A DNA stretch of 64,000 bases from Actinoallomurus sp050942425 (GCF_050942425.1 NZ_CP192063.1:4836001-4900000), one strand, 5' to 3'; shown: positions 42,765 to 51,635, counted from the stretch's first letter. The notes: generated from the letters alone by a model not told the origin. Translations and numbers: made by a program.

Positions 42765-44093
42765 ATGGACGACTACCGGCGGATCGCGGACGCGCTGGCG
42801 GCGCAGATCACCGACGGCCGCCTCCGGCCGGGGGACCGGCTGCCGCCGCAGCGGCAGTTCGCCCGCAGGCACCGCATCGCCGGTTCCACCGCGGCGCGGG
42901 TGTACGGCGAGCTGATCCGCCGCGGCCTCGCCGTCGGTGAGGTGGGGCGCGGCACCTTCGTCCGCGCCGCGGCCCCGGCCGGTGAGCCCGCCCTCGCCGA
43001 GCCGGCCCGGGCGCGGGTCGACCTTGAGCTGAACTTCTCTCTCCCGCCCGAGCAGCCCGCGCTCCTCGCGGAGAGCCTCGGCGGCCTGCTGCGCCCCGAC
43101 GTGCTGGCCGGGGCGCTGACCCCCATGGGAGCGGCGGGCACGCCGGCCGTCCGGGAGGCGGCCGCCGCGACGCTCGCCCGTCCCGGCTGGACCCCCGACC
43201 CCGGGCGCGTGCTCATCGCCGGCAACGGACGGCAGGCGATCGCCGCGGCGCTGGCGGCGCTGGTGCCCGCCGGCGACCGGGTCGGCGTCGAGGAGCTGAC
43301 CTACCCCCTGGTCAAGGGCATCGCCACCCGCCTCGGCATCACGCTGGTGCCCCTTGCCATGGACGAGTCCGGCGTGCTCCCGGAGGCCATCCGATCGGCC
43401 GGGCCGCTGCGCGCGGTCTATCTCCAGCCCACGCTGCACAACCCGCTCGGGGTCACCATGCCCGAGTGCCGGCGCGCCGAGGTCGCCGCCGCACTGTGCG
43501 ACCTCGGCGTCTACGCCGTCGAGGACGCCATCTACGCCTTCCTCCGCGACGATCCTCCGCCGCTGGCCGCACTGGCGCCGGAGCGCGTCATCGTCGTCGA
43601 CAGCCTGTCCAAGCGGGTGGCCCCGGGCCTGACCGTCGGCTTCGCCGTGCCACCGGAGGCGATCGGCGACCGCGTCGCCTCGGCGCTGCGCTCCGGCGGC
43701 TGGACGGCCTCACGCTTCGCCGTCGAGGCCGCGACGCGATGGCTGACCGACGGCACGGCCAGGACCCTTCAGGAGATCAAACGCCGCGACGCGGCGGCCC
43801 GCCAGCGGCTCGTCCGCGAGCATCTGGCCGGATTCGCCGTCGAGGCCGATCCGCAGGCCTTCCACTGCTGGTGGCGGCTGCCCGATCCTTGGCGGGCCGA
43901 CACGTTCGTCGCGGCCGCCGCCCGACGCGGCATTGCCGTCACCCCGGGCGCGGCCTTCACCGTCGTGGTGTCCCGCGCGCCCAACGCCGTCCGCCTCGCC
44001 CTGTCGGCGCCGCCGATCGACACCCTGGCCGCCGCTCTCGAGACGCTGGCCGCCCTGGCCAGAAGCGCTCCTGAGGACGTTGAGGTGGAATGA
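42765..44093 (+). CDS. MocR-type GntR regulator with aminotransferase domain
   Basis: A 442-residue protein with an N-terminal winged helix (ALAAQITDGRLRPGDRLPPQRQFARRHRIAGSTAARVYGEL) and a fold-type I aminotransferase-like domain (GNGRQAIAAALAALVPAGDRV; YLQPTLHNPLGVTMP; PLP lysine in VDSLSKRVAPGLTVGF). Such regulators sense PLP or amino compounds. The ATG at 42765 has GGAGGCGGGT upstream. The divergent hydrolase gene and the direct repeats between them suggest local control. Confidence 0.92.
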   Translation: MDDYRRIADALAAQITDGRLRPGDRLPPQRQFARRHRIAGSTAARVYGELIRRGLAVGEVGRGTFVRAAAPAGEPALAEPARARVDLELNFSLPPEQPALLAESLGGLLRPDVLAGALTPMGAAGTPAVREAAAATLARPGWTPDPGRVLIAGNGRQAIAAALAALVPAGDRVGVEELTYPLVKGIATRLGITLVPLAMDESGVLPEAIRSAGPLRAVYLQPTLHNPLGVTMPECRRAEVAAALCDLGVYAVEDAIYAFLRDDPPPLAALAPERVIVVDSLSKRVAPGLTVGFAVPPEAIGDRVASALRSGGWTASRFAVEAATRWLTDGTARTLQEIKRRDAAARQRLVREHLAGFAVEADPQAFHCWWRLPDPWRADTFVAAAARRGIAVTPGAAFTVVVSRAPNAVRLALSAPPIDTLAAALETLAALARSAPEDVEVE

Positions 44094-44098
44094 GTGGT

Positions 44099-44638
44099 TC
44101 AGGTCTTCTTCGGTTTGGCGGGCCAGATCGTGTAGGTGATCGGCCACAGCGCCCAGATGCCGAGGATGACCGTGAGGCGGCCCAGCCAGCCGCTCAGCGC
44201 GGCCGTGCGGTCCGCGTCGCCGACCAGGGCGATCGCCGCGAGGAGGAGCGCACAGGAGATCGCCCAGGCGATGACGGCCTTGCCGAACTCTCTCCACTCG
44301 TGCCGGGCGCGCGCCCGGCCGTAGCGGGGCGGCTTGCTCGGCGGCGGCCCGCCCGCGAACCGGTGCGCGAACCGCTCGTCGGCCCAGCGGATCATCCCGT
44401 GGCCGAACGCGACCGAGAAGCCGAGGTACGCGGCGGCGAGACCGTGGGGGAAGCCGGCCGTCGCGCCCCGGCGCAGGTCGACGACCGTGGCGATCAGCAG
44501 GGCCAGGTCGGTGAGCGGCACGCAGAGCAGCAGCGCCGCGCCGAGCCCGCGCCGGCGGGCGAGGTAACGGGTCGCCAGCCCCGCGAACAGGAACAGCCAG
44601 AAGCCGACCTCACAGCCGGCGATGATCAGGAAGAGCAC
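44099..44638 (-). CDS. Integral membrane protein, unknown function
   Basis: About 179 residues. Helices are predicted at residues 2-24 (LFLIIAGCEVGFWLFLFAGLA), 32-55, 60-85 and two in the last 55 residues (VIAWAISCALLLAAIALVG; LTVILGIWALWPITYTI). I recognise no family. The GTG at 44638 begins exactly at the first helix; the open frame upstream overlaps the promoter region of the divergent kinase. It ends five bases from the convergent MocR gene. Confidence 0.68.
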   Translation of the reverse strand: MLFLIIAGCEVGFWLFLFAGLATRYLARRRGLGAALLLCVPLTDLALLIATVVDLRRGATAGFPHGLAAAYLGFSVAFGHGMIRWADERFAHRFAGGPPPSKPPRYGRARARHEWREFGKAVIAWAISCALLLAAIALVGDADRTAALSGWLGRLTVILGIWALWPITYTIWPAKPKKT

Positions 44639-44771
44639 GGTCCCATCGTCGGCCGGGAGACCTCGCCGGACGCTCGTCGCGGGTGATGAATCGGGGGTCC
44701 TCCTTTCGATGTACGCGTCGATCGGCCTCTGGCCGGTGCGAACGCCGTCGGGGGGATGGTGTGATCGACCC

Positions 44772-45962
44772 ATGAGATGGACGACGCGGCAGGACGCGTT
44801 GCTGGCCACCGCCGCGCTCGCCGGGGGCGCGGTGATGCTGGCCGCCCACTCCTACATCCACTGGCCCGGGCGGCCCGACCCCGGCCCGCTGTGGCGGGCG
44901 ATCCCGCTGCTCGGCGTGTGCGCGGCGATGCTCTTCCGCCGTACCGCGCCGATGGCCACGCTCGCCATCGCCACGCCCGCCGTCGTCGCGGATGCCGTCC
45001 TGGGGACGAGCTTCCCGACTGTCGCGATCTTCACCGACGCGCTTTACGCGGCGGCGCTGTACGGACCGGCGGCCTCTCCTCGCCGGCTGCTGACCGCGAC
45101 CGGAGCGGTCACGCTCGCGCTCACCGGCGTCATCAGCCTGCTCGACGCCAGCAGTCCCGGCACGATCGTCACCAACCTGGCCAGCCTCGCGCTGGTGCTC
45201 GTGGTGCCGGTGCTCACCGCGATCGTCGTCCGCGAGCACCGCGACCGGGCCGAGGCGGAACGCGTACGCGCGGAGCAGGCCGCCCAGCTGGCGGAGGCGG
45301 AACGCGTACGCGCCGAGCAGGTCGCCCGGCTGGCCGAGCTGGACCGCCGGGAGGCGGTGGCCGACGAGCGCGCGCGGATGGCACGGGAGCTGCACGACGT
45401 CATCGCCAACCACCTCAGTGCGGCCGCCCTGCACTCGTCGGCGCTGCTCTCGGTGCCGGACATGGACGCCGCGGCCGTACGGAGAGCGCTGGAGGTGATC
45501 AGGGAGAACAGCGTGCAGGGGCTCGCGGAGATGCGCCGCATGATCGGACTGCTGCGCGGGAGTGAGGGCACCGGCGCCGCGGCGCGTCCGCGCCTCGACG
45601 ACGTCACCGCCCTCGTCGAGCGCACCCGGCGGGACGGCCTCACCACCCGTCTCACCACGGACGGCGAGCCCGCGGAGCTGCCGGCCGCCGTCGAACTGGC
45701 CGCGTACCGGATCGTTCAGGAGTCGCTGACCAACGTCGTCAAGCACGCCGGCGACGGTGAGGCGGCGGTCGCGATCACACATGGCCGGGACGCCGTCACC
45801 ATCGTCGTCGACAGTCCGCTCGGCGGGAGGACGGGGATTCTGGGGACCGGCACCGGACTCATCGGGATGCGCGAACGGGCGTCGCTGCTCGGCGGCTCAT
45901 TCACCGCCGGCCGAGACGGCGGCCGATGGCGGGTCCACGCCCGGCTTCCGGTGAGCGGATGA
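44772..45962 (+). CDS. Sensor histidine kinase (HisKA_3)
   Basis: A 396-residue kinase with about five N-terminal membrane helices, a coiled-coil linker made of a duplicated 14-residue block (AEAERVRAEQ twice), the phospho-acceptor His in RMARELHDVIANHLS, and a HATPase domain (QESLTNVVKHAGDG; GTGTGLIGMRERASLLGG). It pairs with the response regulator at 46111. Its final codons are the first unit of a five-copy repeat that fills the spacer to that gene. The ATG at 44772 fits the start of the first helix region; the ribosome binding site is weak. Confidence 0.9.
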   Translation: MRWTTRQDALLATAALAGGAVMLAAHSYIHWPGRPDPGPLWRAIPLLGVCAAMLFRRTAPMATLAIATPAVVADAVLGTSFPTVAIFTDALYAAALYGPAASPRRLLTATGAVTLALTGVISLLDASSPGTIVTNLASLALVLVVPVLTAIVVREHRDRAEAERVRAEQAAQLAEAERVRAEQVARLAELDRREAVADERARMARELHDVIANHLSAAALHSSALLSVPDMDAAAVRRALEVIRENSVQGLAEMRRMIGLLRGSEGTGAAARPRLDDVTALVERTRRDGLTTRLTTDGEPAELPAAVELAAYRIVQESLTNVVKHAGDGEAAVAITHGRDAVTIVVDSPLGGRTGILGTGTGLIGMRERASLLGGSFTAGRDGGRWRVHARLPVSG

Positions 45963-46100
45963 ATGGATCCAGGCCCGGCTTCTGGGTGGGTGGATGAAGG
46001 GGTGCACGCTCGGCTTCCGGTGGATGGATGAACGGGTCCAGGCCTGGCTTCTGGGTGGGTGGATGAATGGATCCACGCCCGGCTGCCGGTCGGCGAATGA
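45930..46100. repeat. Five-copy 33-35-base tandem repeat between kinase and regulator
   Basis: Units are 45930-45962, 45963-45997, 45998-46031, 46032-46066 and 46067-46100; each ends in ATGA or GATGA. The first unit is the coding 3' end of the kinase including its stop codon. Units two and four share CTTCTGGGTGGGTGGATGA, while one, three and five share C-T-x-CCGGT variants, giving an A-B-A-B-A order. Confidence 0.88.
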
Positions 46101-46110
46101 AGGAGAGAGT

Positions 46111-46749
46111 ATGACCATCCGGGTACTGGTCGCCGACGACCAAGCGGCCGTACGGGCCGGGCTCGTGCTGATCCTGGGCTCCGCGCGCGGCATCGAGGTC
46201 GCCGGTGAGGCCGCCGACGGCCGGGAGGCGGTCGCCATGGCCCGTGAGCTTCGTCCGGACGTGGTGGTCATGGACATCCGGATGCCGCGCCTCGACGGCA
46301 TCGCGGCCACCCGCGAGCTGGCCGGCGTGGCCGACGTCCTCGTGCTGACCACCTTCGACCTCGACGAGTACGTCTTCGGAGCGTTGCGCGCCGGCGCCGC
46401 CGGTTTCCTTTTGAAGGACATCGACGCGAATCGTCTCATCGAGGCCGTACGGCTGGTCGCCGCCGGGGACGGCTTCATCGCGCCGGCGGTCACCCGGCGG
46501 CTGATCTCGGCCTTCGCCGCCACCCGCCCGCCCGCCGCCACCGGACCGGTGGCCGCGCTCACCCCTCGGGAACGCGACGTGCTTGCCTGTCTGGGGGAGG
46601 GGCTGTCCAACCAGGAGATCGCGGTCCGGCTCGCGATGGCGGAGACGACGACCAAGACCCACGTCAGCCGCATCCTCGCCAAGCTGGGGCTGCGCAGCCG
46701 CGTCCAGGCGGCGATCTACGCCCAGGAGATCGGCCTGACCTCGGCCTGA
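46111..46749 (+). CDS. NarL/FixJ-family response regulator
   Basis: A 212-residue regulator: receiver domain with D9-D10, phospho-acceptor D55 (VVVMDIRMPRLDG), T in VLTTFDLDEY and K in FLLKDID, then a LuxR-type helix-turn-helix (TPRERDVLACLGEGLSNQEIA). AGGAGAGAGT lies directly before the ATG at 46111. The frame is open back through the tandem repeats to 45994, so a longer, repeat-bearing form is formally possible but lacks a ribosome binding site. Partner of the kinase upstream. Confidence 0.93.
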   Translation: MTIRVLVADDQAAVRAGLVLILGSARGIEVAGEAADGREAVAMARELRPDVVVMDIRMPRLDGIAATRELAGVADVLVLTTFDLDEYVFGALRAGAAGFLLKDIDANRLIEAVRLVAAGDGFIAPAVTRRLISAFAATRPPAATGPVAALTPRERDVLACLGEGLSNQEIAVRLAMAETTTKTHVSRILAKLGLRSRVQAAIYAQEIGLTSA

Positions 46750-46908
46750 ATCCCGATCGCGAAGCCCCGTCCGGCCGTCGCCTGCCCGGATCTCAGAGCC
46801 CGGCCCGGACCTCGTCGTCGGCCCGCCCCCCACGGCGTGTGGCTGTGGTCAGGTTGTCGGCGCGCGCCCTGTGGTGGATGGTGAAATCGGCTGATCCTCG
46901 GAGGCACG

Positions 46909-48108
46909 ATGCCGTACGTTCTCCTCGCCTCGGGCGTCCTCGCGTTGCTGACCACGGTCAACGCGCTGCGGCCGCGCCGGGGGCGCCTCCTGCTCCCCGG
47001 CTTCTTCGTCGCGTGGCTCACGATCGAGCTCGCGCCCTGGGTCCTCGTGATCGAGGCGGTGGTCACGGCGCTCATCGCCGGTGCGGGAGGTCTCGCGGGC
47101 CCGGCCGGCTGGGCGGGGATCGCCGCGACCGTCCTCGGCTGGGCCGGACTGGCGGTGGTCATGGCGCGGGCACGGCGGACGACGGTGACCGTCCGGGAGT
47201 GGAGCGCGGAACTGGAGCTCGATCCGGGGGAGCGGGCACCGGCGTTTCCCCGGTCCCACGTCGTCTTCCCCGTCCTCATGACCCGTCGTTCCGGGGTGAC
47301 GCGGACCCGGAACATCGCGTACGGGGACGAGCCGGACATGCGGCTCGACGTCTACCGGCCGTCCGCGCCGGGGGAGCGCCGCCCGGGGATCATGGAGGTG
47401 CACGGCGGGGCCTGGATGATCGGCAGCAAGCGGGAGCAGGGGATCCCGCTGTTGAACCACCTCGCCGCCAACGGCTGGGTGGGCGTCAACGTCGACTACC
47501 GGCTCAGCCCGCGCGTGAAGTTCCCCGACCACCTCATCGACCTCAAACGGGCGATCCGGTGGTACCGCGAGCACGCGACGGAGTACGGGGCCGACCCGGA
47601 CTTCCTGTGCGTCACCGGCGGGTCGGCGGGCGGCCACCTCGCCGCCCTCCTCGCGCTCACGCCCGGTGTCCCGGAGTACCAGCCGGGGTTCGAGGACGTC
47701 GACACGACCGTGCGGGCGGCCGTGACCTTCTACGGCGTCTACGACATCGTCGCCCTGCTGGACGGCGGCTCGAAGACGTTCGCGTCCGCCATGGAACGCC
47801 ACGTCATGGGCGCACGGCGGGCGGAGCACCCCGAGGCGTACGAGAAGGCCTCACCGGCGCACTGGATCAACGCGGACGCGCCGCCCTTCCTCGTCGTCCA
47901 CGGGAGCCTGGACACGCTGGTGCCGGTGACGCAGGCGCGCTCCTTCGCGGAGCGGCTGAGGGAGGTGTCGGCGGCCCCCGTGCTGTACGCCGAGATGAAG
48001 GGCGCCCAGCACGCCTTCGACATCTTCCCGTCGTACCGCACGGCCCGCGTCATCGAGGGCGTCGAGCGTTTCCTCACCTCGGTGCGGCGGGCCGAGCACC
48101 CCGTCTGA
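46909..48108 (+). CDS. Membrane-anchored alpha/beta hydrolase (HSL/LipN-like esterase)
   Basis: A 399-residue protein with three N-terminal hydrophobic segments (to about residue 87) and a C-terminal hydrolase domain. The oxyanion motif is MEVHGGAWMIG, the nucleophile is Ser in VTGGSAGGHLAAL, the acid is in VVHGSLDTLVP and the His is in KGAQHAFDIF. These place it in the hormone-sensitive-lipase-like/BD-FAE group. Substrate is unknown. It is convergent with the EAL/CBS gene. Confidence 0.87.
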   Translation: MPYVLLASGVLALLTTVNALRPRRGRLLLPGFFVAWLTIELAPWVLVIEAVVTALIAGAGGLAGPAGWAGIAATVLGWAGLAVVMARARRTTVTVREWSAELELDPGERAPAFPRSHVVFPVLMTRRSGVTRTRNIAYGDEPDMRLDVYRPSAPGERRPGIMEVHGGAWMIGSKREQGIPLLNHLAANGWVGVNVDYRLSPRVKFPDHLIDLKRAIRWYREHATEYGADPDFLCVTGGSAGGHLAALLALTPGVPEYQPGFEDVDTTVRAAVTFYGVYDIVALLDGGSKTFASAMERHVMGARRAEHPEAYEKASPAHWINADAPPFLVVHGSLDTLVPVTQARSFAERLREVSAAPVLYAEMKGAQHAFDIFPSYRTARVIEGVERFLTSVRRAEHPV

Positions 48109-48112
48109 AACG

Positions 48113-49342
48113 TCAGTGATCGAGCGCGGACAGGCTGCGGATCAGGTCGCCGACCCGCGCGATGCCCAGACAGCGCCCGACCTCGTCGATCACCACGAGG
48201 TCTTCGTAGACGCGCTCGGCGTCGTTGCCCGCCGCGCGGAGGGCCGCGATCGCCGGCACCGTCCGGGGGACCGGCCGAGGCGCGTCGGCGAGCCGCGCGG
48301 CCGGCTTGTGGGCGTGCAGGGCGTGGCCGTACGCCCCGGCGAGCCGGAGCAGGAACCGGGTGCGGTCGACCATGTGCCGTGGGCGCTGGGCCTGGTCGAC
48401 GAGCACGACGCTGCTGGTGGCCGGATCCGCGTTGAACACCGTGAGCACCTCTTCGGCGGTGGCCGTGTCGGGCATGACCGTCGCCGGCATCATGAACTCC
48501 GTGACGCGCGGACCGAGCCGGTCGCGTTCGACGTCGCGCGATCCGACCGGGACGTTCACCGGCACCCCGGGCAGCCACTGCGGAGACGCCAGCAGCGGTC
48601 CCTGCGCCAGCCGCACCCCGCGTCCCCGCAGGTGGGTGAGCTGATCGTCGGAGATCACGCCGGGGGCGAGCACATGACCACCGATGCGGCGGCCGAGCGC
48701 GACCAGAGCCTCGGCGATCGCGGAGCGCCGGGGGTCCGCGGTGGCTCGCCGGGTCACCTCGGGCGTGAGCATCAGGATCGTCGGGGCGATGTCGGCGACG
48801 AACCGCGTCGGCAGGTCCCCCGCCTCCACGGCGAGCAGGTACCCGCCCGAGCGGATCCCGCCCAGCCGGGCGGCGGCCTCGTCGAGTGACACCCCGGCCG
48901 TGTCGCCCGTCACCCCCAGGATGACGCCGCCCGGTCGGCGGCCCAGGCTCGCCAGCGTCCGGTGCAGCCGCTCCATCGGCCGGTCGTAGGCGAGCGTGCC
49001 CATCCGCAGCACGAGCAGGACGGGGAGCAACGTCTCCCGGCGGGACAGGGAACGGGCGGCGAGGATCGCGCAGTCGACGTCGAGATCCGGATCGAGGACC
49101 GGGGGACCGGGTACGGAGGGCGCCACGGCGACGACGGTTCCGGCATCGAGGTCGACGATGGGGTGGAAGGTGACGTGTGCCGTAGGCGGGACGTCCGAAC
49201 GCCCCGCATGCGCCGAAGGCGAGACGTCTGGACGCGCCGCGAACGCGGACTCCGCGCGCGCTGCGTGCGTCGAAGGCGAGACGTCGGGACGCCCCGCGAA
49301 CGCGGACTCCGGGCCGCCGGGGGCGGCGGCGAAAGCGGTCAC
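48113..49342 (-). CDS. Degenerate EAL domain plus CBS pair protein
   Basis: A 409-residue protein. An N-terminal low-complexity segment has a 19-residue repeat (ESAFAxRPDVSPSxHA). Then an EAL-like domain starts FHPIVDLDAGTVVAVAPSV where EAL should be, so the metal-binding Glu is missing; the later ILMLTPEV replaces the usual K-L-D, and LAPGVISDDQ replaces A-E-G-V-E-T. It keeps the fold signature RGRGVRLAQGPLLASP. The C-terminal 130 residues look like paired CBS domains (VTEFMMPATVMPDTATAEEVL; LVVIDEVGRCLGIARV). It is probably a catalytically dead sensor or adaptor. Confidence 0.78.
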   Translation of the reverse strand: MTAFAAAPGGPESAFAGRPDVSPSTHAARAESAFAARPDVSPSAHAGRSDVPPTAHVTFHPIVDLDAGTVVAVAPSVPGPPVLDPDLDVDCAILAARSLSRRETLLPVLLVLRMGTLAYDRPMERLHRTLASLGRRPGGVILGVTGDTAGVSLDEAAARLGGIRSGGYLLAVEAGDLPTRFVADIAPTILMLTPEVTRRATADPRRSAIAEALVALGRRIGGHVLAPGVISDDQLTHLRGRGVRLAQGPLLASPQWLPGVPVNVPVGSRDVERDRLGPRVTEFMMPATVMPDTATAEEVLTVFNADPATSSVVLVDQAQRPRHMVDRTRFLLRLAGAYGHALHAHKPAARLADAPRPVPRTVPAIAALRAAGNDAERVYEDLVVIDEVGRCLGIARVGDLIRSLSALDH

Positions 49343-49494
49343 GAGACCATTCTGCGACCTCTTCCGCGCCTTTGGGTGGCTCTGACCTCACTATTCATCG
49401 GAAATTTCACAGCTTGCCGCTGTTTTGATATCGGGCGGGGTCGTGTTGTGGTAAGTGATCTTCCGTAACCTCCCGGGGCGGGGAGCTGCGCCGG

Positions 49495-49890
49495 TCAGTA
49501 CGTGCGGTTGAGCATCACGATCGACAGGAAGTAGGTCACGCCCGCGACGGCGGCGAGGCCGGCGAGAAGGCCGATCTCCGCGCCCCGCAGCGCCTGCACC
49601 AGCATCGCCGCGACGATCACCCCGACGAGCACGTCACCGGTCATCGCGGCGGCGCGCAGATGGATCCCCGAGCGCCTGCCGACTCCGAACGCCTCGTGCG
49701 TGGTGAGGACCGACTCGCCCCGGCGGTAGGCCAGCAGCACCCCGTAGCCGAGGAGCACCGCGAACCCCACCAGGCCCGTCGACATGTGCCCTCGGGTGGC
49801 CTCGGTGGCTCCGATCGCCACACCGGCGGCGACGGCGAGCGCCGGTGCGATCCACCGGCCCAAGCGCCGGCGTTCGGGAGCGATCCACAT
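49495..49890 (-). CDS. Small integral membrane protein
   Basis: About 131 residues with four hydrophobic helices (residues 15-32, 38-56, 84-104 and 107-126). No known family is recognised. The ATG at 49890 is favoured because GGGAGG lies nine bases upstream; an ATG at 49899 is too close to that site. It ends RTY near 49495. Neighbours give no hint of function. Confidence 0.6.
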   Translation of the reverse strand: MWIAPERRRLGRWIAPALAVAAGVAIGATEATRGHMSTGLVGFAVLLGYGVLLAYRRGESVLTTHEAFGVGRRSGIHLRAAAMTGDVLVGVIVAAMLVQALRGAEIGLLAGLAAVAGVTYFLSIVMLNRTY

Positions 49891-50009
49891 GCCCGACATC
49901 CTCCCACCGGGTCGCGGTTCCCAAACCGACGGTGATGAAAATGGCGATCACCGGTCAGGGCGCGGCAAATCGAGTCTCACCCGACCAACCGACCCCGACC
50001 ACCCCTTGG

Positions 50010-51074
50010 TCACGAGGGCTCTGGGACGCGTCCGCGGCGTGCGCGCCCGGAACGCCGGGCCACCAGCACGACCACCACGGCCACGAGCGCCACCACTGGC
50101 GTCCCGAGCAGCCACAGGAAGGCCGGCACGCCCAGGAACGTCACCAGGCCGCCCTCCACGTAGTCCACCTGCTGGTAGGGCGTGTCGCCGGCATTGGCGA
50201 ACGTCAGGTCGTCTGTGAAGTCGGACGGGGGGATCCCCTGGCGCACCACCTCGGTCAGGAACGCCCCGCCGCCCAGCAGGCCGCGCAGGCCGGGGGAGGA
50301 GACCTGTGCGGGGCTCACCCGGCCCGCGTACGTGGTGAACAGCCCGAGGCCGCGGACGGTGACCCGATGGGGCGCGAGGACGTACAGGTGCACGGCCTGG
50401 GGCGTGCTCGCCAGCCGCGACAACCGGATCGGGTAGACCGGCGCGGCGGTCGTGAACCTGATGCGCAGCGGATCGAGCTCACCGGTGAGCGGGCCGCTCT
50501 CGGGGGCGAGCCTGATCGCCGTGTAGGTCCACTGCCGCGCCACGTACGGTTCGAGCGCCTGGGAGAGCCGGCCCTTCAGGCGGTAGCCATGGCTCGTCAG
50601 CCAGGACGCGAGCGCGTGCGAATCGCGGGCGGACAGCGTCGTGACCTCGAAGGGGCCGAGCCGCTGCTGCTTGAGCACCCCCACGCCGCCGGGCATCCTC
50701 GGCGCCGGGGCGCCCGCCACGCGGGCCGGGCCAAGGTCCGGGAACCAGTGCCGGCGCTTCACGACACGGGGTTCGGTGAGGCGGTCGAGCTGCTCGAACC
50801 AGCCGCGTTCGCCGAGCGTCACCGTGGCGCGGGCCGGGGTCGGCATCAGCCACGCGGCGTCACGGGCGCTGGACCGCACCGACAGGCGCATGACGATCTC
50901 CTCCGCCGAGCCGTCGTAGCGGACGATGGAGGTCTCCTCGGCGACGTTGACTCCGGAGTCCGTCGAGGTGATGAGCGCCCCGCAGCCACAGGCCCAGGAC
51001 GGTCGGACGACGCCCATTGCGGCCGCGGCGACCACGAGGGGGATCAGGAGCCGGGCGAGCGATCTTCCACGCAT
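50010..51074 (-). CDS. DUF2330-family exported protein
   Basis: A 354-residue protein with a signal peptide ending near RPSWACGCGALI, an extracellular beta-rich domain and a C-terminal transmembrane helix (VTFLGVPAFLWLLGTPVVALVAVVVVLVA) with a basic tail. The ACGCG motif after the signal, and EETSIVRYDGSAEEIVMRLSV, fit what I know of DUF2330, an actinobacterial family without known function. Topology suggests a surface-anchored domain. Confidence 0.8.
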   Translation of the reverse strand: MRGRSLARLLIPLVVAAAAMGVVRPSWACGCGALITSTDSGVNVAEETSIVRYDGSAEEIVMRLSVRSSARDAAWLMPTPARATVTLGERGWFEQLDRLTEPRVVKRRHWFPDLGPARVAGAPAPRMPGGVGVLKQQRLGPFEVTTLSARDSHALASWLTSHGYRLKGRLSQALEPYVARQWTYTAIRLAPESGPLTGELDPLRIRFTTAAPVYPIRLSRLASTPQAVHLYVLAPHRVTVRGLGLFTTYAGRVSPAQVSSPGLRGLLGGGAFLTEVVRQGIPPSDFTDDLTFANAGDTPYQQVDYVEGGLVTFLGVPAFLWLLGTPVVALVAVVVVLVARRSGRARRGRVPEPS

Positions 51075-51165
51075 GCCGGCTCAGACGAGGGCGACGTCAG
51101 AACGGTTGCGGGCCGCGGATCACGATCTGGACTCGGCGCGGTCCGCCGGTCAGGGGGATGGGGGG

Positions 51166-51264
51166 TCAGTAGGGGAGCACGCGGCCGGAGGGGGTGCGCA
51201 GGTCGAGCTCGGCGGCTGAGGTCGGACGCGGGCGTTTGACCTTGACCTGCTGGATGCGGCGCAT
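51166..51264 (-). CDS. 32-residue basic peptide ORF
   Basis: An ATG at 51264 with GAGGAGAGATCGTCCG upstream opens a 33-codon frame. The product begins MRRIQQVKVKRPRP and ends DLRTPSGRVLPY; it has a strongly basic N-terminal half and no membrane segment. It lies between the DUF2330 gene and a coiled-coil gene on the same strand. Codon use is ordinary. I recognise no family; the clear Shine-Dalgarno sequence is the main support. Confidence 0.5.
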   Translation of the reverse strand: MRRIQQVKVKRPRPTSAAELDLRTPSGRVLPY

Positions 51265-51395
51265 CGGACGATCTCTCCTCGGAGGTCAGGGGATGGAAAC
51301 GGTCGATATCCACTCTCGTTGCGGGAACGGTGCGCGACTACGGGAGGACTCCCCGTATGGGTACGCGTTCCCGGGTGGCCGGGCGGGGATACGCG

Positions 51396-51635
51396 TCACT
51401 CCCGGCCCAACCGCCGCAGGAGTACCGCACGCCGTTCCTCCAGCTGCCCGAGGAGTGCTTCCTGCTCATCGGCGTTCTCGATCATCGCGGCACTCTCGGC
51501 GGGATCGGTCGCGCCCTCGTCCCGGTCGCCGATCCGCCGGCGCATCTCCTTCAGCTCCGGGCGGACGGACGCGATGTCGTCCTCCACCACCCGGAGCTCC
51601 TCCTCCAGGTCCTCCCTCGACTGATCGTCGGCCAT
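51396..51635 (-). CDS. Small coiled-coil protein
   Basis: A 79-residue acidic protein with heptad-like patterns in two helices (REDLEEELRVVEDDIASVRPELKEM and ENADEQEALLGQLEERRAVLLRRL), likely a helical hairpin. No function can be assigned. It is divergent from the ABC-F leader region. Confidence 0.6.
   Translation of the reverse strand: MADDQSREDLEEELRVVEDDIASVRPELKEMRRRIGDRDEGATDPAESAAMIENADEQEALLGQLEERRAVLLRRLGRE

Noticed and set aside
45930..46100. CRISPR-like array
   Set aside because: Units are contiguous without unique spacers of constant length, begin inside a CDS, and there are no cas genes. The 40-base and 94-base arrays were rejected for the same reasons.
45994..46110. N-terminal extension of the response regulator through the repeats
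   Set aside because: The frame is open but the receiver domain starts at 46111 with a strong ribosome binding site; the extension has no similarity.
51166..51264. RiPP precursor peptide
   Set aside because: No maturation enzyme, protease or exporter of a known RiPP class is adjacent, so the peptide is only listed as an ORF.
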